This document shows positions 1 to 5,258 of a stretch of 5,258 bases of DNA, piece by piece. Both the position numbers and the translations under genes were made by a program. The stretch is from Negativicutes bacterium (GTDB lineage Bacteria; Bacillota; Negativicutes; JAGOZY01), in NCBI GenBank assembly GCA_018058445.1, contig JAGOZY010000102.1, forward strand, positions 1-5,258. The letters are read 5' to 3'. The notes below the pieces were generated by a model. The model saw nothing but the letters and a program-made list of their open reading frames with translations, was not told the origin of the DNA and made no database searches. Within the stretch, counting starts at the first letter, position 1, and each line of letters starts with the position of its first letter.

Positions 1-853
1 GACCGTAGTCGCAGAAGTTACTGATGCTCGGAGTGAAATTACTCTTGAAGAGGCCAGAAAACTAGATGCTCGCTACGAACTTGAAGATGTAGTCGAAACA
101 GAGATTACTCCAAAAGATTTTGGCCGGATTGCTGCTCAAACAGCTAAACAAGTGGTTGTACAACGACTTAAAGAAGCTGAACGAGGGATTATTTATGATG
201 AATATGCAAATAAAGAAAGTGACATTGTCACCGGAATTGTTCAACGAGTTGAGCAAAAAAATGTATATTTGGAAATTGGGAAAACCGAAGCGGTTCTCAT
301 GCCGACAGAGCAAATTCCTGGCGAAGTATATCGAGCTGGTGAGCGAGTCAAGTGTTACCTGCTTGAAGTTAAGAAAACCAATAAAGGACCACAAATCTTG
401 GTTTCGCGTACTCATCCAGGTCTACTAAAAAGGCTTTTTGAACTGGAAGTACCGGAAATTCACGATGGATTTGTTGAGATAAAATCCGTAGCACGCGAAG
501 CAGGCATGCGCTCTAAGATCGCTGTTTACTCTCGGGATGGCAACGTAGATCCAGTGGGATCCTGTGTAGGGCCTAAAGGGCTTCGGGTTCAAAATGTCGT
601 CACTGAGCTGAAAGGCGAAAAGATCGACATTGTGAAATGGGACGAAGATCCCGCCACTTATATTGCAAGTGCGCTTAGCCCAGCTAAAGTTGTGAGCGTA
701 GAAGTTTTTATCGACGATAAAGCTTCTCGCGTGATTGTTCCAGATTATCAATTATCTCTGGCAATCGGCAAAGAAGGGCAAAATGCCCGACTTGCAGCTA
801 AACTAACCGGCTGGAAAATCGATATTAAAAGCGAAAGCCAAAATCAGGATTAA
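1..853 (+). CDS. nusA: Transcription termination/antitermination factor NusA, 5'-truncated by the window edge
   Basis: NusA binds RNA polymerase and nascent RNA, modulating pausing, intrinsic termination and antitermination. The reading frame is open from base 2 (first whole codon) to TAA at 851-853, giving 283 residues. By comparison with the roughly 370-residue Bacillus subtilis protein as I remember it, about 60 N-terminal residues lie upstream. Visible parts, in partial-protein numbering: the end of the polymerase-binding N-domain with [16 protein letters not shown] at about 38-52; an S1 domain at about 74-140, ending in VSRTHPG; KH1 with GPKG at 190-193 after DPVGSCV; and KH2 with GKEG at 256-259 followed by [14 protein letters not shown]. 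The protein stops about eight residues after KH2, so it lacks the acidic repeats of E. coli NusA and has a shorter tail than B. subtilis. The GTG at base 152 is internal to the gene and is not the start. The stop codon overlaps the Shine-Dalgarno of the next gene. Confidence 0.97.
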   Translation, partial: TVVAEVTDARSEITLEEARKLDARYELEDVVETEITPKDFGRIAAQTAKQVVVQRLKEAERGIIYDEYANKESDIVTGIVQRVEQKNVYLEIGKTEAVLMPTEQIPGEVYRAGERVKCYLLEVKKTNKGPQILVSRTHPGLLKRLFELEVPEIHDGFVEIKSVAREAGMRSKIAVYSRDGNVDPVGSCVGPKGLRVQNVVTELKGEKIDIVKWDEDPATYIASALSPAKVVSVEVFIDDKASRVIVPDYQLSLAIGKEGQNARLAAKLTGWKIDIKSESQNQD

Positions 854-857
854 GGAG
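852..857 (+). promoter_or_regulatory. Shine-Dalgarno of rnpM overlapping the nusA stop codon
   Basis: AAGGAG shares its two A bases with the nusA TAA stop, and the GTG start at 869 follows after 11 bases, slightly long spacing. This supports GTG 869 over the next in-frame GTG at 875, which would be 17 bases away. The overlap suggests that ribosomes finishing nusA help initiate rnpM; this coupling is inference. Confidence 0.7.
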
Positions 858-868
858 TGTGATAACCG

Positions 869-1138
869 GTGAAAGTGCGGAAAACTCCGCAACGACTTTG
901 CGTCGTATGTCAGTCCGTTGCGGCAAAAAAAGAACTTCTCCGGATTGTTCGCTCCCCAGAAGGAGAAGTGAGTCTTGATCCGACTGGTAAAAAGCCTGGT
1001 CGAGGCGTTTACATCTGCCAGACACGAGAATGTCTGACCCGGGCAATCAAGGAAAAACGACTAGAAAAAGGATTGCGGGTACCTATCCATGAAGAGGTGA
1101 TTACAGCACTTCTTAAGGAGATGGATGAACTTGAATAA
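869..1138 (+). CDS. rnpM: RnpM/YlxR family RNA-binding protein (RNase P modulator)
   Basis: This is a small basic protein of 89 residues, usual for the YlxR family, encoded between nusA and ylxQ. The B. subtilis member has been renamed RnpM because it binds the RNase P RNA and modulates the enzyme; that role is carried over here by family. Diagnostic features are the N-terminal RLCVVC (10-14 region), KKELLRIVRSPEGEVSLDPTGK (20-41) and the family signature GRGVYIC (44-50). Four cysteines, C11, C14, C50 and C55, are arranged as a possible metal-binding knuckle. The start is GTG at 869, chosen because of the AAGGAG at 852-857 and because residues just after it already belong to the conserved core. 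The gene begins 15 bases after nusA and overlaps ylxQ by 14 bases. The C-terminal part (from about residue 70) is a predicted helix rich in Glu and Leu. Family assignment is firm; activity on RNase P in this organism is inference. Confidence 0.93.
   Translation: MKVRKTPQRLCVVCQSVAAKKELLRIVRSPEGEVSLDPTGKKPGRGVYICQTRECLTRAIKEKRLEKGLRVPIHEEVITALLKEMDELE
1115..1120 (+). promoter_or_regulatory. Shine-Dalgarno of ylxQ inside the rnpM coding region
   Basis: AAGGAG lies within the last codons of rnpM. The ATG at 1121 directly abuts it and is in the rnpM frame, so it cannot be the ylxQ start. ATG 1125 is only 4 bases away (tight), and the in-frame TTG at 1131 is 10 bases away (slightly long). The site therefore does not settle the start alone. 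Confidence 0.65.
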
Positions 1139-1454
1139 GAAGAGCGAAAAAATCTATTCGTGGCTAGGACTAGCACAACGAGCCGGTCAACTTGTATCTG
1201 GTGAAGATACAGTTCATCGCTTAATTGGGAAAAAAAAACTGTCCTTACTAGTAGTGGCAACTGATTGTTCTGATAATACCCGAAAATTAACTGAAAAATG
1301 GGCCGCAATTGATCAAATTCCATTGCTCCCTATTGGAACTCGTGACACTCTTGGACAAGCGATTGGAAAACAGTGGCGAGCAGTGATTGGTGTTAAAGAT
1401 TTAGGGTTCGCCCTAAAATTGCAGCAACTAGTAAATGAGCAGGATGAGTATTGA
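1125..1454 (+). CDS. ylxQ: L7Ae/L30e-family ribosomal-type RNA-binding protein YlxQ
   Basis: This 109-residue protein belongs to the L7Ae/L30e/S12e/Gadd45 superfamily, whose members recognise kink-turn RNA. Its cellular target in bacteria is not well defined, and I do not assign one. Family features seen are WLGLAQRAGQLVSGED (13-28), with the conserved G-LA-RAG...SG helix, then a hydrophobic strand LSLLVVATDCSDNT (39-52), and GQAIGKQWRAVIGVKDLGFALKL (77-99), the family's G-A-IGK...A-V-V-D-GFA pattern. The start is uncertain: ATG 1125 overlaps rnpM by 14 bases and sits 4 bases from AAGGAG; TTG 1131 would remove two residues and has more relaxed spacing. An A9 run at 1230-1238 encodes three lysines and keeps frame. 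TGA at 1452-1454 precedes the infB Shine-Dalgarno (GGAGG at 1456-1460) by one base. A perfect hairpin lies in the 3' part of the gene (1400-1417). Confidence 0.92.
   Translation: MNLNKKSEKIYSWLGLAQRAGQLVSGEDTVHRLIGKKKLSLLVVATDCSDNTRKLTEKWAAIDQIPLLPIGTRDTLGQAIGKQWRAVIGVKDLGFALKLQQLVNEQDEY
1230..1238 (+). other. A9 homopolymer inside ylxQ
   Basis: Nine consecutive A bases encode K36-K38 in the ylxQ frame. Family-typical sequence continues in the same frame on both sides, so the tract as read causes no frameshift. Runs of this length can promote polymerase slippage; no effect here can be shown from sequence. Confidence 0.6.
1400..1417 (+). other. Perfect 7-bp hairpin with TTCG loop, 3' part of ylxQ
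   Basis: Arm TTTAGGG (1400-1406), loop TTCG (1407-1410) and arm CCCTAAA (1411-1417) pair without mismatch. No T-run follows, so it is not an intrinsic terminator. It ends 50 bases before the infB start codon. It encodes the conserved DLGFALK stretch of YlxQ, so coding constraint may explain part of it. Confidence 0.5.
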
Positions 1455-1467
1455 CGGAGGTGGCTGA

Positions 1468-4083
1468 ATGTCAGAAAACAAACACAGGATTTATGAACTT
1501 GCCAAAGAGTATGGTGTAACCAGCAAAGAGGTAATGAGCATTTTATCCTCAAATGATATCGAATTTAAAAATCACACATCGACTGTGAATGAAGCAGCAA
1601 AGGAAATTGTGGAGAATGTTTATCGTCCTGCGAAAAAAACGGTTCCCCAAGCGAAGCCTGCACCGAAAGCAGTAGAGCCTAAAGTCGAGCAAAAAGAAAT
1701 ACCACAAAATCAGCCAGTTTCTGAGAAACCGGCCATTTTGGCGACTCCTAATACAGCTCCATCTCAACCTGTTGCTGCAACACCTTCGGAAAAAGTAGCT
1801 GCTCCCCAGAAAACGGATGTTGGCGCCGACCCAGCAGCTCCAGCAATTAAATATCCATTTACTCCATCCGGTGGACCGCGCCCACCACGTCCAGCAGGTC
1901 AGCCCCAAGGAAGCCGTCCATTTGTCCCAGCAGGACAACGTCCACCTCAACCAGGTGGTAGCCGGCCTTTCGTTCCAGCGGGTCAGCCTCAAGGAAATCG
2001 TCCATTTGTTCCAGCCGGACAGCGTCCACCTCAACCAGGTGGTAGCCGACCATTTGTTCCAGCAGGCGGTCAACGACCCGGAGGAGCACCAGCCGGAGGA
2101 CAACGTCCACCGAGTGGCGGATCGAACTTTAACTCACCACGTCCAGCCGCTGGTCGCCCAGCAGGTGGAGCTCCAAGTGCACCAGCACCAGGCGCAGCAC
2201 CGGCAAATCGTTTCAGCCATCAAAAGCGAAAAGGTCCAAATCGCAATGAAAAAAGCTGGAAAGATCAGGATATGAAGGTTGCACACAAAACGAAGCATCC
2301 ATTCCAAAAGCCAGTTGAAAAAGTGGAAAAAATTCGACCAGAAAAAATCGAAGTCGGTGAAACGATCTCCGTAACAGACTTCGCTAATAAATGTGGTCTT
2401 GAAACTAACGAAGTTATCAAAAAACTTCTTCTTTTAGGCGTGATGGCAACCATTAATCAAGAAATTGATTATGATACAGCTACTCTCGTTGCTTCTGACT
2501 TCGGCATCGAAGTTGTCGAATTGCCACCAGAATTAGATCCTACGGAGATCGCAGAGATTGAAGACGATGAGTCTACTTTGGTAAATCGTCCGCCAGTCGT
2601 TACGATCATGGGACACGTTGATCATGGTAAAACCTCTCTTCTCGATGTGATTCGCCAGACGAATGTCACAGCCCGCGAGGCCGGTGGAATCACCCAGCAC
2701 ATCGGTGCTTACCAAATCAGCACAAAAGGCAAAAAAATCACCTTCTTGGATACTCCAGGTCATGAAGCGTTTACCGCAATGCGTGCCCGTGGAGCTCAAG
2801 CCACAGATATCGCAATTTTGGTTGTTGCTGCGAATGATGGCGTCATGCCACAAACCTTAGAAGCCTTGAACCATGCAAAATCTGCTGGCGTTCCAATCAT
2901 TGTTGCAATCAACAAAATGGATATTCCAGACGCAAATCCGGATAGAGTCAAACAGCAGCTTTCTGAGCAAGGACTACTAGCCGAAGACTGGGGTGGCGAC
3001 ACCATCATGGTTCCTGTTTCGGCAAGACAAAAAACCGGAATTGATGATCTGCTTGAAAATATTTTGCTAGTTGCCGAGATCCAAGATTTAAAAGCAAATC
3101 CACATCGAGCAGCCCAGGGGATCGTTATCGAAGCTCAGCTTGATAAAGGTCGTGGACCGGTCGCAACGATCTTGGTTCAAAAAGGAACTCTCCATGTAGG
3201 AGACTCGATTATTGCTGGTTTAGCGACGGGAAAAGTTCGTGCCCTTATCAACGACAAAGGGGAGAACGTTAAAAAAGCTGAACCTTCGGTTCCAGTTGAA
3301 GTCCTTGGACTATCAGAAGTACCACAAGCTGGCGATAGCGTCATCATGGCAGATGAGAAAATCATCAAAGCCGTTGTGAATAAACGAGTCGCTAAAAAAC
3401 GGAATGACGTGAATCAACACAATCAAAAAGTATCTCTCGAAGATATTTTCCAACAAATTCAAGATGGTAACATCAAAGAATTGAACATTGTTGTTAAAGC
3501 CGACGTTCAAGGTTCGATTGAAGCATTGCGTCAATCCCTTGAAAATCTCAAAAATAAAGAAGTTCGAGTTAATATCATTCACTCTGGTGTTGGTGCAATT
3601 AACGAAACTGACGTTATGCTCGCCACCGCATCGAACGCGATCATTATCGGATTTAATGTTCGACCAGATGCAAATGCCCGTAAAAGCGCAGAAGCCGAAA
3701 AAGTGGACATTCGAAGCTATCGAGTCATTTATGAAGCGATCAACGATGTTGAAAAAGCGCTTGAGGGAATGCTTGCGCCAGAATTTAAAGAAGTGGTTCT
3801 GGGTCATGCCGAAGTTCGTCAGATTATCAGCATTCCAAAAGGTGGAGTTGTTGGCGGATCATACATTCAAGATGGCAAAATGACAAGTAAAGCCCAAGTT
3901 CGAGTAATCCGTGGTGGAATTGTCATTCATGATGGTATCATTGAATCATTGCGACGTTTTAAAGACGATGTGAAAGAAGTTGCCTCCGGTTATGAGTGCG
4001 GTATTACGGTTGAACGTTATCGCGATCTTAAAGAGGGCGATGTTCTGGAAGCTTATATCATGGAAGAAATCAAACGCGGATAA
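1468..4083 (+). CDS. infB: Translation initiation factor IF-2
   Basis: IF2 is the GTPase that delivers fMet-tRNA to the 30S P site and promotes 50S joining. The 871-residue product is full length for a bacterial IF2 with a long linker. Start ATG 1468 lies 7 bases after GGAGG (1456-1460). Domain order: an N-terminal IF2N module (about 1-53, [17 protein letters not shown]); a Pro/Gly/Arg/Gln-rich linker (about 54-265) with an in-frame tandem duplication; a second IF2N module (about 296-350); and a G domain (about 374-540) with G1 GHVDHGKT 382-389, switch [11 protein letters not shown] 406-415, G3 DTPGHE 428-433 including the catalytic-type H432, G4 NKMD 482-485 and G5 SAR 518-520. Domain II follows (about 545-640), then domain III (about 655-750) and the C1/C2 region (about 755-871), with C2 binding initiator tRNA. 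All nucleotide-binding motifs are intact. No strong internal Shine-Dalgarno for a shorter IF2 form is visible; ATG 2272 (M269) is the best positioned but weak. The neighbours rnpM-ylxQ and rbfA are the usual ones. Confidence 0.98.
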   Translation: MSENKHRIYELAKEYGVTSKEVMSILSSNDIEFKNHTSTVNEAAKEIVENVYRPAKKTVPQAKPAPKAVEPKVEQKEIPQNQPVSEKPAILATPNTAPSQPVAATPSEKVAAPQKTDVGADPAAPAIKYPFTPSGGPRPPRPAGQPQGSRPFVPAGQRPPQPGGSRPFVPAGQPQGNRPFVPAGQRPPQPGGSRPFVPAGGQRPGGAPAGGQRPPSGGSNFNSPRPAAGRPAGGAPSAPAPGAAPANRFSHQKRKGPNRNEKSWKDQDMKVAHKTKHPFQKPVEKVEKIRPEKIEVGETISVTDFANKCGLETNEVIKKLLLLGVMATINQEIDYDTATLVASDFGIEVVELPPELDPTEIAEIEDDESTLVNRPPVVTIMGHVDHGKTSLLDVIRQTNVTAREAGGITQHIGAYQISTKGKKITFLDTPGHEAFTAMRARGAQATDIAILVVAANDGVMPQTLEALNHAKSAGVPIIVAINKMDIPDANPDRVKQQLSEQGLLAEDWGGDTIMVPVSARQKTGIDDLLENILLVAEIQDLKANPHRAAQGIVIEAQLDKGRGPVATILVQKGTLHVGDSIIAGLATGKVRALINDKGENVKKAEPSVPVEVLGLSEVPQAGDSVIMADEKIIKAVVNKRVAKKRNDVNQHNQKVSLEDIFQQIQDGNIKELNIVVKADVQGSIEALRQSLENLKNKEVRVNIIHSGVGAINETDVMLATASNAIIIGFNVRPDANARKSAEAEKVDIRSYRVIYEAINDVEKALEGMLAPEFKEVVLGHAEVRQIISIPKGGVVGGSYIQDGKMTSKAQVRVIRGGIVIHDGIIESLRRFKDDVKEVASGYECGITVERYRDLKEGDVLEAYIMEEIKRG
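1894..2061 (+). repeat. 84-base tandem duplication in the IF2 linker
   Basis: Two direct copies of 84 bases (1894-1977 and 1978-2061) each encode 28 residues, IF2 positions 143-170 and 171-198. By hand alignment they differ at 10 bases in 9 codons, yet only one residue changes (S149 in copy 1, N177 in copy 2). Within them the octamer RPFVPAGQ occurs at 150-157, 166-173 and 178-185, and RPFVPAGG at 194-201, with alternating spacings of 16 and 12 residues, so each 28-residue unit itself contains two related subrepeats. The duplication keeps frame and lies in a presumably disordered linker. Confidence 0.9.
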
Positions 4084-4091
4084 ACTTAAGA

Positions 4092-4096
4092 GGAGG
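4092..4096 (+). promoter_or_regulatory. Shine-Dalgarno that fixes the rbfA start at ATG 4105
   Basis: GGAGG at 4092-4096 is followed after 8 bases by ATG 4105. An in-frame GTG at 4096 gives a longer open frame, but it overlaps this Shine-Dalgarno and so cannot be used with it. The annotated start should be 4105. Confidence 0.85.
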
Positions 4097-4104
4097 TGGC
4101 GAGC

Positions 4105-4458
4105 ATGTCTCAGCTGCGAGTTGAAAGAGTGCAAGAGCTGATAAAACAGGAACTGAGTAAAATTATTCTGAGCGAGATGAAAGATCCCAGAATTGGCTTC
4201 GTCACCGTCACTCAAGTAAAAATGAGCGGTGATCTCAGAGAAGGCGAAATTTTTGTCAGTCTCATGGGAACTGACGAAGAAAAAACTGCAACTTTAAAAG
4301 CTCTGAATCATTCTCTCGGTTACCTGCGCACTGAAATCGGTAAACGAGTTCGACTGCGCCATACGCCAGAGTTTCATTTAAAGGAAGACGATTCCTTAGA
4401 CTACGGCGCAAATATTCAAAAATTGTTACTTCAAATTGAACGGGAGAAGCAATCATGA
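4105..4458 (+). CDS. rbfA: 30S ribosome-binding factor RbfA
   Basis: RbfA is a small KH-like protein that binds immature 30S subunits and assists late 16S rRNA maturation. The product is 117 residues, normal for the family. Conserved features are the N-terminal helix RVERVQELIKQELSKII (5-21), MKDPRIGFVTVTQVKMSGDL (25-44), the strand EGEIFVSLMGTDEEK (46-60), the long helix ALNHSLGYLRTEIGK (66-80), where RbfA has a kinked helix in place of the classic KH GxxG loop, and RVRLRHTPEFHLKEDDSLDYGANI (81-104), typical of the C-terminal half. The start is ATG 4105, 8 bases from GGAGG. The longer frame from GTG 4096 is rejected because that codon lies in the Shine-Dalgarno. It is 21 bases downstream of infB with no ylxP gene between. 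Its TGA (4456-4458) overlaps the nrnA ATG as ATGA, indicating tight coupling. Confidence 0.96.
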   Translation: MSQLRVERVQELIKQELSKIILSEMKDPRIGFVTVTQVKMSGDLREGEIFVSLMGTDEEKTATLKALNHSLGYLRTEIGKRVRLRHTPEFHLKEDDSLDYGANIQKLLLQIEREKQS

Positions 4459-5258
4459 GTTCACGACACGACGTCGCTTTGGCCCTACGGGAAACCGTAG
4501 GGTCCATCTATATTACAGCCCATGTCAGCCCAGACGGTGATGCGATTGGCAGTTTGCTCGCGCTAACCGGGGCTTTAAGACAACTTGGCAAAGAAGTGAT
4601 TCCAGTCCTTGAAGATGAAATTCCTGAAAATCTTACATTCTTGCCGGGAAGTGAAGAGATTCGCCAAGGGTCAAAGCTTGAAAAACCAAAATCTGGTATG
4701 ATTATCAGCGTTGACGTTAGTGGACGCGGTCGAATGAGCATTCCTGCCGATTGGAATCTTCCTTTGATCGTCATTGATCATCACCTGACTGGTGACAAAG
4801 TAGAAGGTCTGATCTGGAGTGAACCGACAGCAACTGCAACGGGTGAGTTAATTTTTGATTTAATTACCGAAGAATTTAAAACAGAAATCACAAAAGAAAT
4901 AGCCAATTGCCTTTATTTGGCGATTGCTTCTGATTGTGGTTTTTTTCGCTATTCCAACACCACAGCAAAAGTTCTTCGTAAAGCTGCAGAACTTGTTGAG
5001 CAAGGAGCATCTCCTAATTTTATCTCTGAACACTTTGAAATTCGATCAATGAAAACGCTAGAGCGACTAACTGAGAGCCTTGCCACTCTAGATGTACTCT
5101 GGGATGGCTGGCTTGCAGAAATGACCGTTTTTAGCCGCTCAGATGATCCTGCTGGTTTTTCAGAAGGGTTTGTCGACTTTCCGCGCTCTGTTTCGACTGC
5201 GCAAGTGGCCTGCCTTTATAAAGTTGTGGATGATCAAACTGTACGAGTTAGTTTGCGA
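4455..5258 (+). CDS. nrnA: DHH-family phosphoesterase, NrnA-type nanoRNase / pAp phosphatase, 3'-truncated by the window edge
   Basis: NrnA proteins degrade RNA oligomers of a few nucleotides and dephosphorylate 3'-phosphoadenosine 5'-phosphate; this dual role is inferred from the family. The frame runs from ATG 4455 to the last base: 268 codons with no stop, against about 310-325 residues for complete members. DHH-domain metal motifs are intact: HVSPDGDAIGS (23-33, with H23, D27 and D29), D87 in ISVDVSGRGR, the signature DHH at 108-110, and D160 in ASDCGFFRYSNTT (158-170). The linker and the beginning of DHHA1 follow (from about 235); the substrate-binding GGGH motif should lie beyond the window. 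The ATG overlaps the rbfA stop (ATGA), and GGGAG at 4442-4446 sits 8 bases upstream. A perfect hairpin with a GAAA loop lies 26 bases into the gene. An alternative in the DHH family is a c-di-AMP phosphodiesterase of the GdpP type, but no membrane, PAS or GGDEF part is present. Confidence 0.93.
   Translation, partial: MSSRHDVALALRETVGSIYITAHVSPDGDAIGSLLALTGALRQLGKEVIPVLEDEIPENLTFLPGSEEIRQGSKLEKPKSGMIISVDVSGRGRMSIPADWNLPLIVIDHHLTGDKVEGLIWSEPTATATGELIFDLITEEFKTEITKEIANCLYLAIASDCGFFRYSNTTAKVLRKAAELVEQGASPNFISEHFEIRSMKTLERLTESLATLDVLWDGWLAEMTVFSRSDDPAGFSEGFVDFPRSVSTAQVACLYKVVDDQTVRVSLR
4481..4504 (+). other. Perfect GAAA-tetraloop hairpin in the 5' coding region of nrnA
   Basis: Arm CCCTACGG (4483-4490), loop GAAA (4491-4494) and arm CCGTAGGG (4495-4502) pair over 8 bases without mismatch. 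Outer pairs 4482-4503 (G-U) and 4481-4504 (G-C) extend it to 10. The loop is a GNRA tetraloop closed by G-C. No T-run follows, so it is not a terminator. It covers nrnA codons 9-17 and begins 26 bases from the first base of the start codon. Confidence 0.65.

Noticed and set aside
548..561. GATCC / GGATC inverted repeat in nusA
   Set aside because: Only five pairs, and it encodes the invariant DPVGS of KH1, so protein constraint explains it.
925..931. A7 run in rnpM as a programmed frameshift site
   Set aside because: The rnpM frame continues normally to its natural stop, and no extended alternative-frame product or stimulatory stem is evident.
1549..2103. 184-residue open frame on the minus strand opposite the first part of infB
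   Set aside because: It mirrors the Pro/Gly/Arg-rich IF2 linker, giving Trp/Leu/Arg-rich nonsense repeats, has no recognisable domain, and the + strand frame is clearly infB.
1817..2275. 152-residue + strand open frame inside infB
   Set aside because: It is an out-of-frame shadow of the repeat linker, rich in Gln, His and Val as expected from a shifted CCA/CAA-rich sequence, without its own ribosome-binding site.
3276..3297. Inverted repeat around TTC in infB domain II
   Set aside because: Pairing requires a bulged C and a G-U pair, it lies deep in conserved coding sequence, no T-run follows, and such imperfect stems are expected by chance in 5 kb.
4096..4104. GTG 4096 as the rbfA start, adding three residues
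   Set aside because: The codon overlaps the GGAGG that serves ATG 4105, so it could not be read from that site.
4084..4104. Possible promoter or terminator between infB and rbfA
   Set aside because: The 21-base gap is taken up by the rbfA ribosome-binding site and holds no stem with a T-run and no recognisable -35/-10 pair.
1..5258. A novel defence, mobile or biosynthetic system
   Set aside because: Every stretch is covered by six recognised housekeeping genes with gaps of at most 21 bases; no unassigned gene, direct-repeat array, transposase or attachment site is present.

Overview
The window is a slice of the conserved nusA-infB transcription/translation operon of a bacterium, all on the + strand, with no mobile element, CRISPR array, tRNA or rRNA visible. 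The order is nusA (5' end missing) - rnpM (ylxR) - ylxQ - infB - rbfA - nrnA (3' end missing). Both end genes are cut by the window edge, not broken.

The organism is most likely a low-to-mid-GC member of Bacillota outside the Bacilli (Clostridia or Negativicutes type). NusA has the short Gram-positive layout, without the C-terminal acidic repeats of Escherichia coli. The pair rnpM-ylxQ lies between nusA and infB, as in Firmicutes. There is no ylxP between infB and rbfA, where Bacillus subtilis has one. An nrnA-type DHH phosphoesterase directly follows rbfA, the usual clostridial/negativicute arrangement. Shine-Dalgarno sequences are strong and GGAGG-like. This placement is inference from gene order and domain make-up, not from a database search.

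Layout: nusA ends at 853 and its stop codon overlaps the Shine-Dalgarno of rnpM (GTG start at 869). rnpM overlaps ylxQ by 14 bases, with the ylxQ start at 1125 or possibly 1131. ylxQ ends 13 bases before infB (1468-4083, 871 residues). infB is followed after 21 bases by rbfA (4105-4458), which shares an ATGA overlap with nrnA (4455 to the window end). No gap exceeds 21 bases, so there is no room for an internal promoter or terminator between genes, and the set is almost certainly co-transcribed and translationally coupled.

The genes share an RNA theme. NusA acts on the elongating polymerase. RnpM (RNase P RNA-binding) and YlxQ (L7Ae-like) bind structured RNA. IF2 brings initiator tRNA to the ribosome. 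RbfA matures the 30S subunit. NrnA degrades the shortest RNA fragments. I found no undescribed system. The points worth a second look are an 84-base in-frame tandem duplication in a lysine-free and acid-free Pro/Gly/Arg linker of IF2, a perfect GNRA-type hairpin just inside nrnA, a second perfect tetraloop hairpin near the end of ylxQ, a four-cysteine RnpM, and an A9 tract in ylxQ.
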